Assembly (NCBI GenBank): GCA_012800355.1 | Contig: JAAZJL010000067.1 | Location: 1-37,731, forward strand | Direction of reading: 5' to 3' | Length of the DNA: 37,731 bases | Source: Erysipelotrichia bacterium | GTDB taxonomy: Bacteria > Bacillota_I > Bacilli_A > Erysipelotrichales > Erysipelotrichaceae | Part shown: piece after piece, positions 29,653-37,731 of the stretch | Position numbering within the stretch: position 1 is the first letter of the stretch | How the letters are laid out: every line of letters begins with the position of its first letter | Made by a program: the position numbers and the translations under genes | Notes under the pieces: model-generated | What the model saw: the letters and a program-made list of their open reading frames with translations, nothing else | Told to the model about the DNA's origin: nothing | Database searches by the model: none

Positions 29653-31038
29653 CTAATACTTTATATATTCAGCAATATATTTTTCTAAATCTTCAATCTT
29701 AACAATTTCTTGTTTCATTGTATCTCTATTTCTGACGGTAACTGTTCCATTAGGTTCAGTATCAAAGTCAATTGTAATGCATAAAGGCGTACCAATAGCA
29801 TCTTGTCTTCGATAACGTTTACCGATAGAGCCAGTTTCATCATACTGCACATCAAAAGACTTAGCCAAATTCTTGTAAATTTCAAACGCTTGGTCTGATA
29901 ACTTTTTACTCAGCGGTAAAACTGCTGCTTTAATTGGGGCAAGCGCTGGATGAAAATGCATTACTATTCTAATATCTTCTTTTTCGTCAGTGCCAATATT
30001 TTCTTCTTCATAAGAATTGCAAACAAAGGCTAAAAACAGTCTTTCTACACCTACAGATGGTTCAACACAATATGGGACAAATTTTTCATTTGTAAATGGA
30101 TCAAAATAGCTTAAATCAGCTTTCGAATGGTCCATATGTTGTTTTAAATCATAATCAGTTCTATTAGCGATACCCCAGACTTCCCCCCAACCAAATGGGA
30201 AATTAAACTCAATATCACAAGTTCCTTTGGAATAAAATGCTAATTCTTCAGGAGTATGATCTCTAAAACGCATATTCTCTTCTTTTAAACCCAAATCTTT
30301 TAACCAATCTAAGCAAAATTGCTTCCAATATATATACCACTGGTCATCATCACCAGGAGCACAGAAAAATTCCAATTCCATTTGTTCAAATTCTCTTGTT
30401 CTAAAGATAAAGTTACCTGGGGTTATTTCATTTCTAAAGGCTTTTCCAATTTGGCCAATACCAAATGGTAATTTCTTTCTCATTGATCTTTGGACATTTC
30501 TAAAGTTTACAAACATACCTTGAGCTGTTTCTGGACGTAAATATATTGTACTTTGATTGTCTTCAACAACTCCCTGAAAAGTTTTAAACATTAAATTAAA
30601 TTTTCTAATATCTGTCCAGTCCAATTGTCCACAATTTGGACAAACAATCTTATGTTCATTTATATAATTAACCATGTCATCATTTTTCATTGATTCAACA
30701 GCAACTTTTTCTTTTGCTTGGTTTTCTATAAGTTGGTCTGCTCTATATCTAGTTTTACATTTTTTACAGTCAATTAAAGGATCTGAAAAGTTTGCTACAT
30801 GTCCTGTAGCAACCCAAACTTCTGGATTCATTAAAATTGCTGCTTGAATACCTTCGTTATTAGTATCCTCTTGAATGAACTTTTTCCACCAGGCATTCTT
30901 AATATTCTTCTTTAAATTCATGCCTAATGGACCATAATCCCAAGTATTTGATAACCCCCCATAAATTTCAGAACCCTGATAAACAAATCCTGATATTCTT
31001 AAGTGATTAACAATTTGTTCAAATGTATATTTTGACAT
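29653..31038 (-). CDS. glyS: glycyl-tRNA synthetase (single-chain, class II)
   Basis: [83 protein letters not shown]. Confidence 0.97.
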   Translation of the reverse strand: MSKYTFEQIVNHLRISGFVYQGSEIYGGLSNTWDYGPLGMNLKKNIKNAWWKKFIQEDTNNEGIQAAILMNPEVWVATGHVANFSDPLIDCKKCKTRYRADQLIENQAKEKVAVESMKNDDMVNYINEHKIVCPNCGQLDWTDIRKFNLMFKTFQGVVEDNQSTIYLRPETAQGMFVNFRNVQRSMRKKLPFGIGQIGKAFRNEITPGNFIFRTREFEQMELEFFCAPGDDDQWYIYWKQFCLDWLKDLGLKEENMRFRDHTPEELAFYSKGTCDIEFNFPFGWGEVWGIANRTDYDLKQHMDHSKADLSYFDPFTNEKFVPYCVEPSVGVERLFLAFVCNSYEEENIGTDEKEDIRIVMHFHPALAPIKAAVLPLSKKLSDQAFEIYKNLAKSFDVQYDETGSIGKRYRRQDAIGTPLCITIDFDTEPNGTVTVRNRDTMKQEIVKIEDLEKYIAEYIKY

Positions 31039-31101
31039 TAATATTACCTCTTTTCTATGCCTTCACTATAATATATACGTTTATCTAAAATAAAAGTAAA
31101 C

Positions 31102-31848
31102 CTAGTTATTTAAATTTATTAAACTTTGATAGCTTTTTAAATAAATACCTGAGTAATTAATTAAAATCTGCATTAACATATCAGTTAATTTAAAATCATT
31201 TAAGTTCAAAGTTAATAGTGTATCATAAACATCAAATGATGCTTTATTAATGATTCTGAAGTTTTTTAAAAAATCTACATCAAATATTTCATCGTTAAAT
31301 TCTCTATTACAATAACTACAGATAAATCCACCTTCCTTAATAGATATTGATTCAATATTATTGGTTCTTCCACAGTTAACACACCCATCAACATAAGGTG
31401 AAATGCCTAATAAAGTTAATATTGAGACTAAATAAACATTTAATACTAAATATATTTGGTCAGTATCATTTAGCTTAGTTAATGTCTTAAATAATAAATC
31501 GTATATATTATCTTCAACAGCATTGGCAATTTCGCAAATTACTGAAGCAACAGCTATTTTTTCATAGTCAATCATAATATCACTAAACTGTTTTATCAAA
31601 TTTGCACTTTTTAGTATTTGAATTGATTTACTTGGATTGTAGTCAAATAAAAAATTACTATGATTAAAAAGTTGTGTAGCATAGACATTTTTACTGGTTA
31701 TCTTTTTATATCCCTTAACATACAACGCAATTTTTCCATATTCATTAGTTAATATAGTTATTATTGCATCATTTTCTTTGTACTCTATTGAGTTAATAAC
31801 AATTCCTTTTATTAAATCATTCATTTCCTTATTTATCCCAATAACCAA
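31102..31848 (-). CDS. recO: DNA repair protein RecO (start may be MNDLIKG at 31824)
   Basis: RecO OB-fold N-terminus (KGIVINSIEYKENDAIITILTNEYGKIALYVKG), zinc site CVNCGRT...GGFICSYCN; overlaps era by 20 nt. Confidence 0.93.
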   Translation of the reverse strand: MVIGINKEMNDLIKGIVINSIEYKENDAIITILTNEYGKIALYVKGYKKITSKNVYATQLFNHSNFLFDYNPSKSIQILKSANLIKQFSDIMIDYEKIAVASVICEIANAVEDNIYDLLFKTLTKLNDTDQIYLVLNVYLVSILTLLGISPYVDGCVNCGRTNNIESISIKEGGFICSYCNREFNDEIFDVDFLKNFRIINKASFDVYDTLLTLNLNDFKLTDMLMQILINYSGIYLKSYQSLINLNN

Positions 31849-32713
31849 ATTCTTTTAGTTGGTGATTTTTATTGCGCCAATTTTCTTCAACTGACACAAA
31901 TAACTCTAAAAATACTTTTGCTTGTAATCTTAGTTCTAATTCTTCCCTAGCAAAAGAACCGATTTTTTTAATCATTGCGCCTTGTTTTCCAACAATTATC
32001 TTTTTCTGACTATCTCTTTCGCATACTATTTTAGCGTTAATAACAACTAAATCCTTTTTTGTTTCCATTTTTTCAATCACCACAGCAATTGAATGAGGAA
32101 TTTCTTCAGAAGTATTTATTAATACTTTTTCTCTTATAATTTCAGCTATCATAAACTGTTCTGGATAATCTGAAATCATATCTGTAGGATAATATTGAAT
32201 TTTATCAGGCAAATATGACTTGATAGTGTTAATTAATTCATCAATATTTTTATTTCTTAAAGCACTTAAAGGTATTATTTCATCATAATCATCTGTATTT
32301 ATTTCTTTTAAAAATTCAATTAATTCTCTAGTAGTTAATTTGTCAATTTTATTAATAATTAATAGTTTTGGTTTTTCAATATTTTTGATATTTTCAGCAA
32401 TTATCTGATCACTTTTACCATAACCTTTAGTTGCGTCAATTAAAAATAAAATAATATCTGCTTCTTTAGCTGCAGTATAGGCACTTTGGACCATCATTTT
32501 ATTTAGTTTTGATTTTGCTTTATGAATTCCAGGCGTATCAATAAAAATAATTTGAGTATCTTTAGTTGTCAAGATCCCTCTGATATTATCTCTAGTTGTT
32601 TGAGGTTTAGGTGTAGCTATTGCTACCTTTTTAGCTAAAATCGTATTTAATAAAGTGCTTTTCCCAACATTTGGTTTTCCTATCAAAGCAACAAATCCAC
32701 TTTTAAAACCCAT
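31829..32713 (-). CDS. era: GTPase Era
   Basis: GKPNVGKSTLLNTIL, DTPGIHKAKSKLNKMMVQSA, NKIDKL, KH domain IIVGKQGAMIKKIGSFAREEL. Confidence 0.97.
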   Translation of the reverse strand: MGFKSGFVALIGKPNVGKSTLLNTILAKKVAIATPKPQTTRDNIRGILTTKDTQIIFIDTPGIHKAKSKLNKMMVQSAYTAAKEADIILFLIDATKGYGKSDQIIAENIKNIEKPKLLIINKIDKLTTRELIEFLKEINTDDYDEIIPLSALRNKNIDELINTIKSYLPDKIQYYPTDMISDYPEQFMIAEIIREKVLINTSEEIPHSIAVVIEKMETKKDLVVINAKIVCERDSQKKIIVGKQGAMIKKIGSFAREELELRLQAKVFLELFVSVEENWRNKNHQLKEFGYWDK

Positions 32714-32714
32714 A

Positions 32715-33113
32715 TTATTCTAAATCCTCCTTGGAAAATTGCATTGGTAATAATTCAGAAATATTAGTAATTAACACTTCTTCTTTATTAGCAAGAATAA
32801 TTGGTGTATCTTGATTTATTAACTCCGCCAAAACTTGACGACAAATACCACAAGGAGAACCTATCCTTTTGCCATAAGTTACTATACATAATGCTTCAAT
32901 ATCATTTTTTCTATAACCATTACTATAGGCAGCAAATATAGCACTTCTTTCAGCGCAATTTGTTGCTCCATATGAGGCATTTTCAATATTGGCACCTAAA
33001 AAGTAGTTGCCATCCTTACATAAGCAACATGCTCCTACTTTATAGTTTGAATATTGACAATAAGCATTATCAGCTGCTTTAAATGCTAATTCTATTAATT
33101 TTTCTTGCTTCAT
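32715..33113 (-). CDS. cdd: cytidine deaminase
   Basis: YSNYKVGACCLCKDGNYFLGANIENASYGATNCAERSAIFAA, SPCGICRQVLAEL. Confidence 0.95.
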   Translation of the reverse strand: MKQEKLIELAFKAADNAYCQYSNYKVGACCLCKDGNYFLGANIENASYGATNCAERSAIFAAYSNGYRKNDIEALCIVTYGKRIGSPCGICRQVLAELINQDTPIILANKEEVLITNISELLPMQFSKEDLE

Positions 33114-33130
33114 TAATTAATTCTCCTTCA

Positions 33131-33586
33131 TTAATCATTTCTTGAAATTATGTCATCTAAAATTAGTTTTTGATATTTAATCATCTCTTTTTCTTCTTTT
33201 TCATTTAAATGGTCAAAACCACATAGGTGTAATAAACCGTGAGTAAATAAGAAACATATTTCTCTTCTTTCTGAATGGTTATACTTTTCTGCTTGTCTAA
33301 TTGCAGCATCTACATTAATAAATATATCCCCCAATTCTTCTTCAAAGAAAACATTTTCATCTTGATTATCATTTAATGCAAATGAAATTACATCGGTTGT
33401 TTTATCAATGTTACGATACTTTTTGTTAATCTGTTGCATCTTTTTATCTAAAGTAAATATCACACTTAAACAAATATGATCATTTAAATTTAATAATTCA
33501 ATTGCTTTAGAAGTTATTTTCTTAAAATCAGTGCGATATTTAACATAATCTTTTCTTTTTGTTCTATTTATAACATTTATTTCCAT
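33131..33586 (-). CDS. ybeY: endoribonuclease YbeY
   Basis: KTTDVISFALND, LGDIFINVDAAIRQAEKYNHSERREICFLFTHGLLHLCGFDH. Confidence 0.95.
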   Translation of the reverse strand: MEINVINRTKRKDYVKYRTDFKKITSKAIELLNLNDHICLSVIFTLDKKMQQINKKYRNIDKTTDVISFALNDNQDENVFFEEELGDIFINVDAAIRQAEKYNHSERREICFLFTHGLLHLCGFDHLNEKEEKEMIKYQKLILDDIISRND

Positions 33587-33589
33587 AAT

Positions 33590-34513
33590 TTATTCTTCTA
33601 CTTTTTCATAAGCTTCAATTATCTTTTGAACAACTGGATGTCTTACCACATCTTTACTAGACATATATACAACTTTAATCTCATCAATATCTTTGATTAT
33701 TTTAATAGCTTCAATCAAACCACTTTGTTTTGATCTAGGTAAATCTATTTGCGTAATGTCACCATTTATAATCATTTTAGAATTAAAACCTAAACGAGTC
33801 ATGAACATCTTTATTTGACTTGGAACGGTATTTTGTGCTTCATCTAATATGATACAAGCATCATTTAATGTTCTTCCCCTCATATATGCTAGAGGAGCTA
33901 TTTCTAAAATTCCTTTTTCTATCAATTTAGCAGTGTTTTCAGAAGAAATTAGAGCATCAAAAGAATCATAAATCGGTCTTAAATATGGATCAACTTTTTC
34001 TTTTAAATCCCCAGGTAAAAAACCTAGTGATTCGCCAGATTCAACAACTGGTCTAGTAATAATAATCTTGTTAATCAAACCTTTTTTCAACAAACTATAA
34101 GCATAAACTACCGCAAGAAAAGTCTTTCCAGTTCCTGCTGGTCCCACTGCAACAGTAATTACATTGTTTTCAAAAGCTTCGTATAAGTCTTTTTGTCCTT
34201 TAGTTCTTAAATAAAACTTTTTTAGACCCACACCATTAGCTACAAACTTTTTATAATAATTATCATTTAAGATACTATTTATATCTTGACTTTCAATATG
34301 GCCATTTTCTTCACATTCATAAACAATCGCTTCAAACACCTTTTTTAATGTCTTCACTTTTGTTTTGTCATCACAATAAACAATTGAACCATCTACTTCA
34401 ATTTTTACATTATAAAAATTTTCTATTAATTGAATGTTTTTATCTTCGTTTCCTAAAACCATTAATAAGGTTTCGTGATTAAGATGATTTAAATCGCATA
34501 CAATATTATTCAA
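33590..34513 (-). CDS. phoH: PhoH-family ATPase
   Basis: GPAGTGKTFLAVVYAYSLL, IIITRPVVESGESLGFLPGDLKEKVDPYLRPIYD, ILDEAQNTVPSQIKMFMTRLG. Confidence 0.96.
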   Translation of the reverse strand: MNNIVCDLNHLNHETLLMVLGNEDKNIQLIENFYNVKIEVDGSIVYCDDKTKVKTLKKVFEAIVYECEENGHIESQDINSILNDNYYKKFVANGVGLKKFYLRTKGQKDLYEAFENNVITVAVGPAGTGKTFLAVVYAYSLLKKGLINKIIITRPVVESGESLGFLPGDLKEKVDPYLRPIYDSFDALISSENTAKLIEKGILEIAPLAYMRGRTLNDACIILDEAQNTVPSQIKMFMTRLGFNSKMIINGDITQIDLPRSKQSGLIEAIKIIKDIDEIKVVYMSSKDVVRHPVVQKIIEAYEKVEE

Positions 34514-34546
34514 TAAACATAACCTCCACTATCATAATTATATTAC

Positions 34547-34569
34547 AAAAAAAGTGGTTTTGAACCACT
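34547..34569 (-). terminator. intrinsic terminator between rpsU and phoH, overlapping the rpsU stop codon
   Basis: Minus strand AGTGGTT-CAA-AACCACT followed by TTTTTT. Confidence 0.8.
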
Positions 34570-34744
34570 ATTTCTTTCTAGCCTTTCTTGCAGCTTCTTG
34601 TTTTAACTTACGTTTAACGCCTGGTTTAACATAGTATTCTCTCTTACGAGCTTCAGCAAGGGTACCATTACGAGATACTTGTCTTTTAAAACGACGTAAA
34701 GCATCATCAAGCTGTTCGTTATCTTTAACTACTACTTTTGCCAT
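34568..34744 (-). CDS. rpsU: 30S ribosomal protein S21 (58 aa; missing from the ORF track)
   Basis: Translation [65 protein letters not shown] Shine-Dalgarno. Confidence 0.98.
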   Translation of the reverse strand: MAKVVVKDNEQLDDALRRFKRQVSRNGTLAEARKREYYVKPGVKRKLKQEAARKARKK

Positions 34745-34782
34745 GTTCTACCCTCCCTTCTGAATAAGTATAAACCTTAACT

Positions 34783-34811
34783 ATTATAATCTATTTATTT
34801 TTACTTTGCAA
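34783..34811 (-). promoter_or_regulatory. rpsU promoter
   Basis: Minus strand TTGCAA (34811..34806) - 17 nt - TATAAT (34788..34783). Confidence 0.75.
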
Positions 34812-34813
34812 CG

Positions 34814-34831
34814 GCAAATGTGAATTTGTGT
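34814..34831. repeat. palindromic 18-mer, copy 1 (GCAAATGTGAATTTGTGT)
   Basis: 17/18 identical to 37431..37448; CAAAT/ATTTG core palindrome. Confidence 0.7.
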
Positions 34832-34943
34832 GATTAATATATGATAATTTCATAAGTAATAGTATTGGAAAATGTCCTCAATTATACTTGATAGCTATTG
34901 TGTAATTTGGAGGTGTTTACAAGATGTTTCCTACTTTAAAAGT

Positions 34944-34975
34944 GTAGCATATTTTGTCTTGAAACAATATGCTAC
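34944..34975. terminator. hairpin, probable terminator of the lipoprotein gene
   Basis: GTAGCATATT...AATATGCTAC perfect 10-bp stem; T-rich on the plus side, weaker T-tract on the minus side. Confidence 0.55.
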
Positions 34976-35056
34976 TTCTTGTTTTTAACTATTTAATTTT
35001 AGGGTATCCCATTTAGATGGTTTACATTAAAACTTAAGATAGATTACCTCACCTTA

Positions 35057-36310
35057 TTACCAATGATTTCCATATAAATTTTCAGGAGCAACTTGTTTAA
35101 CTTTTGTTTCGCCAGTTAAAATATTTAAATCATACTTAGCATAAGTGTGAATTCCATATTCTTTTACTATAATTTCTTTTAAATCTTTAACTCCTGAACT
35201 ATCAATAGGATTTTCCAAGCATTCTAGCAAACTTTTTTTAGTTTCTTCATCTAAATTTTGGTTAATGTGTTTCTTATACAAATTTAAATACAAGTCTTGG
35301 TGTAGTTTTAAATATTCAACCTTTTCTAAATATGCCTGATTAATACCAATGTATAGAATGTGATTTGAACATGTTTGTTGATCTAAACCAGATTCTTTAC
35401 AAGCAATACCTGATAACATAGTTTTAAAAGTGTCAATCTTCTTTTCAGGAAGATATATTCTGTGGATATACAAAACATCATCTTTTATTTCATTAAATAA
35501 GGCAACATCATAATCAATTAATTTAAAATCAAAATAAACACCACTTGGAAATTCTTTTCCAAAAGTAAATAGTTCTTCTATTTCTCCATTAATATTTATT
35601 CTAAACAATTCATTTTTTTGTTTTATGTAGGTCCAATAGCCATCTGATGTTAATGGCTGAATGTTGGGATAATCAATTTCTTTAAATAGAACATACTGTT
35701 TAATACTATTATCCACATCAAACAAGATATTTACATACATACCAAATTCATCAAAAACCATTGCTGTTTTCCAAGAAGCTTCTTTACTAACAATTTTTGG
35801 CATTGTTTCTTCTGAGTAAAGATGTTCTTTTGAATAATATTCTTCATAGGAAATGCTTTCTCTTTCTTTTACCACCCATATTTTTTCGTCATTAGAATAA
35901 TCATCTAATGCTTTCAATATTTTCTTAGTAGTTGGGTTTTTGGTTTTTATATCTTTAACTCCGTCAAATAGTGAATTAATTAGTTCAAGTTGTTGATTAT
36001 TTGGCGTTTGCTTTTCATATAGGTACTTTAAAATATTATTAGCAAAAGTATACATGTTTTCGTTATCGTAAATATTTAAATCAACAAAATTTTCATCAAT
36101 TGTGTCATTTTCTAAAATTGCTTGTTGCCATTGTAATACGATTTTATCAACTAACTCTTCTTCTATTGTCGTCATCTCTAAAGCCAATTGATAAGCTTCA
36201 AAATACTCTTTTTTATTTAGATGCTCATCAATTTTTTGATTGGTGTTTTTACAACCAAATAAAGTTATTATCATAAATAACGAAATTAGAGAAATTAAAA
36301 ATTTTTTCAT
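35057..36310 (-). CDS. orphan lipoprotein of unknown function
   Basis: Signal peptide with lipobox LFGC, 417 aa, AAGGAGATAT Shine-Dalgarno; no recognised domain. Confidence 0.75.
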   Translation of the reverse strand: MKKFLISLISLFMIITLFGCKNTNQKIDEHLNKKEYFEAYQLALEMTTIEEELVDKIVLQWQQAILENDTIDENFVDLNIYDNENMYTFANNILKYLYEKQTPNNQQLELINSLFDGVKDIKTKNPTTKKILKALDDYSNDEKIWVVKERESISYEEYYSKEHLYSEETMPKIVSKEASWKTAMVFDEFGMYVNILFDVDNSIKQYVLFKEIDYPNIQPLTSDGYWTYIKQKNELFRININGEIEELFTFGKEFPSGVYFDFKLIDYDVALFNEIKDDVLYIHRIYLPEKKIDTFKTMLSGIACKESGLDQQTCSNHILYIGINQAYLEKVEYLKLHQDLYLNLYKKHINQNLDEETKKSLLECLENPIDSSGVKDLKEIIVKEYGIHTYAKYDLNILTGETKVKQVAPENLYGNHW

Positions 36311-36447
36311 ACTTCATATCTCCTTACACAAAAAAGAAATAAATATAGTCATTTAATTACAAACACCCTGTTTCCGTATACTTTAAAAAAGAACTTAAAT
36401 CAATATGCGTTTATTATAACCACTACCTTCTTTTCTAACTAAATTAT

Positions 36448-36478
36448 AAAATGTATATTCATTAAAAACATACATTTT
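36448..36478. promoter_or_regulatory. candidate operator over the lipoprotein promoter
   Basis: AAAATGTAT-N13-ATACATTTT perfect inverted repeat adjoining a minus-strand TATAAT (36443..36448). Confidence 0.45.
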
Positions 36479-36495
36479 TGCAAATTATTTTATAA

Positions 36496-36527
36496 TAGTA
36501 TACAATTTGTATATTAATTGTATACTA
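36496..36527. promoter_or_regulatory. candidate TetR-type operator in the divergent intergenic region
   Basis: TAGTATACAATT-N8-AATTGTATACTA perfect 12-bp inverted repeat between the lipoprotein and TetR genes. Confidence 0.55.
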
Positions 36528-36679
36528 ATTTTAGCACAAGGTATTTTATGATTTTTACTTACAAGTTTCTTTACATTATTAAATAGTATAGTAATTTTAT
36601 GCTATTTTCTATATGGTAATTTATTAAAATTAATAATTACTTTATTATAATATTTCTATCTTAAGGGGAGATTTAAATT

Positions 36680-37231
36680 ATGTACCATTTAAAAAATGAT
36701 AAAAGATGTATTAAATCAGCGAGAAAATTGTCTAATGCATTATTTCTATTAATTGATCAAATGCCTTATACAAGTATCTCTATCAACAAACTATGTGCTG
36801 AAAGCCAAGTTTCTAGAAAAACTTTTTATAATCTCTTTGATACAGTTGATGATATATTTTACTACTTATTAGAAAAACTTTTTTTAGATGTTGAAGATGA
36901 TTTATATAAAGTTCCTAGAAAAAAGGTATTAAAGTTTGTTTTGGAAATGTGTTTTGTTAATATTGATTTATTTATAAAAATTGTTCATGCTGGAAAACAA
37001 AATATCGTTACAGATTGTTTTCGCAAACATCAAAATAGATATATTGAATCCCAAAAAACATTAGACAATAAGCAAAGAGAAAAACTTAGATATAAATTAA
37101 AAATAGCAGGTTTCATAATTCAAGGAGCTTTAACTGATTGGTATAATACAGGACAAAAAGAGGATGTTGATCAAATATATGAAAAAATGATTGAAGCTAC
37201 AAGCAACATTTACAGAACATATACTTTCTAA
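36680..37231 (+). CDS. TetR/AcrR family transcriptional regulator
   Basis: N-terminal HTH TSISINKLCAESQVSRKTFYNLFDTVDDIFYYLL; variable helical C-terminus; GGGGAG Shine-Dalgarno. Confidence 0.88.
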   Translation: MYHLKNDKRCIKSARKLSNALFLLIDQMPYTSISINKLCAESQVSRKTFYNLFDTVDDIFYYLLEKLFLDVEDDLYKVPRKKVLKFVLEMCFVNIDLFIKIVHAGKQNIVTDCFRKHQNRYIESQKTLDNKQREKLRYKLKIAGFIIQGALTDWYNTGQKEDVDQIYEKMIEATSNIYRTYTF

Positions 37232-37251
37232 GACAATTTTAAAATATTTAT

Positions 37252-37287
37252 AAAAAAAGACTTATATTTCTTATAAATCTTTTTTTA
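37252..37287 (+). terminator. terminator of the TetR gene
   Basis: AAAAAAAGACTTATA...TATAAATCTTTTTTT hairpin (one mismatch). Confidence 0.75.
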
Positions 37288-37430
37288 TCGTATCTTTTTA
37301 TTTAACTATATTACCGTTATATAAAACGGTACAGTATATTCAATTTTTTTATTAATAAATGATATTTTTCTTTAAATTATATCGCTGATGTTTAGTTTAT
37401 TTTGGGACATTTTCCCGTATTATTGACACA

Positions 37431-37448
37431 GCAAATGTGGATTTGTGT
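37431..37448. repeat. palindromic 18-mer, copy 2 (GCAAATGTGGATTTGTGT)
   Basis: 17/18 identical to 34814..34831. Confidence 0.7.
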
Positions 37449-37481
37449 CTGTCTGACAAACCGGGATTTGTTTTTCTATAC

Positions 37482-37730
37482 TTAATTCTTTTTCTCTCTT
37501 ATGTTATTTAATATTGGAACTGAAATTGGCCTAAACAATAAATAGATCCCGTATCCAATCAATCCCCCAATTGTATTTGTGATAATATCTGTTACATCAT
37601 TGGAGCGCCAATCATTTATTATTGGTTGTAGTAATTCTATACTTAAGGTAAGCAATAGAGTAAATAAGAGCGTTCTTGAAAAAGTTCTCTTTTCTTCTTT
37701 TTGTGTAAGTGGGAATAAGAAACCAAATGG
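37482..37730 (-). CDS. VanZ-like family protein, C-terminal part (runs off the right edge; missing from the ORF track)
   Basis: Reverse-complement frame ...PFGFLFPLTQKEEKRTFSRTLLFTLLLTLSIELLQPIINDWRSNDVTDIITNTIGGLIGYGIYLLFRPISVPILNNIREKKN*; SIELLQ...DVTDIITNTIGGLIGY is the VanZ hallmark. Confidence 0.88.
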   Translation of the reverse strand, partial: PFGFLFPLTQKEEKRTFSRTLLFTLLLTLSIELLQPIINDWRSNDVTDIITNTIGGLIGYGIYLLFRPISVPILNNIREKKN

Positions 37731-37731
37731 A

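Noticed and set aside
29653-31101. T-box upstream of glyS
   Set aside because: The upstream gap (31039..31101) is only about 63 nt and lacks a T-box core sequence

Overview
AT-rich, low-GC Firmicutes/Mollicutes-type chromosome segment using the standard code. Most of it is a conserved housekeeping backbone read mainly on the minus strand: parC(partial)-parE | plsY(+) | RelE/RHH toxin-antitoxin | LRR/BIg2/GH25 surface lysozyme - valS with T-box leader | CPBP protease(+) | lon-tig-unknown | DUF4230(+) | typA - YfcE-like phosphodiesterase - DUF4358 lipoprotein - membrane protein - uvrC - mutS2 - cvpA | rnhC(+) | trmK - alternative sigma-70 factor - rpoD - dnaG - glyS - recO - era - cdd - ybeY - phoH - rpsU. 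It is followed by a 2.7-kb accessory-looking segment (orphan lipoprotein and divergent TetR regulator) and the 3' end of a VanZ-like gene. Three genes are absent from the supplied ORF track: partial parC at 1..1693, rpsU at 34568..34744, and partial vanZ at 37482..37730. The most interesting signals are regulatory: (i) a CIRCE-like 9-N9-9 inverted repeat on the promoter upstream of the unknown-tig-lon cluster; (ii) three genes with no Shine-Dalgarno whose start codon is 3-7 nt from a -10 box (putative leaderless mRNAs: rnhC, alternative sigma, YfcE-like); (iii) face-to-face, fully overlapping promoters for the valS T-box RNA and the CPBP protease; (iv) a nested mirror arrangement of short palindromes bracketing the lipoprotein/TetR segment, possibly a mobile-element scar. 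I found no CRISPR array, rRNA, tRNA, intact transposase, or clear novel multi-gene defence or biosynthetic system.
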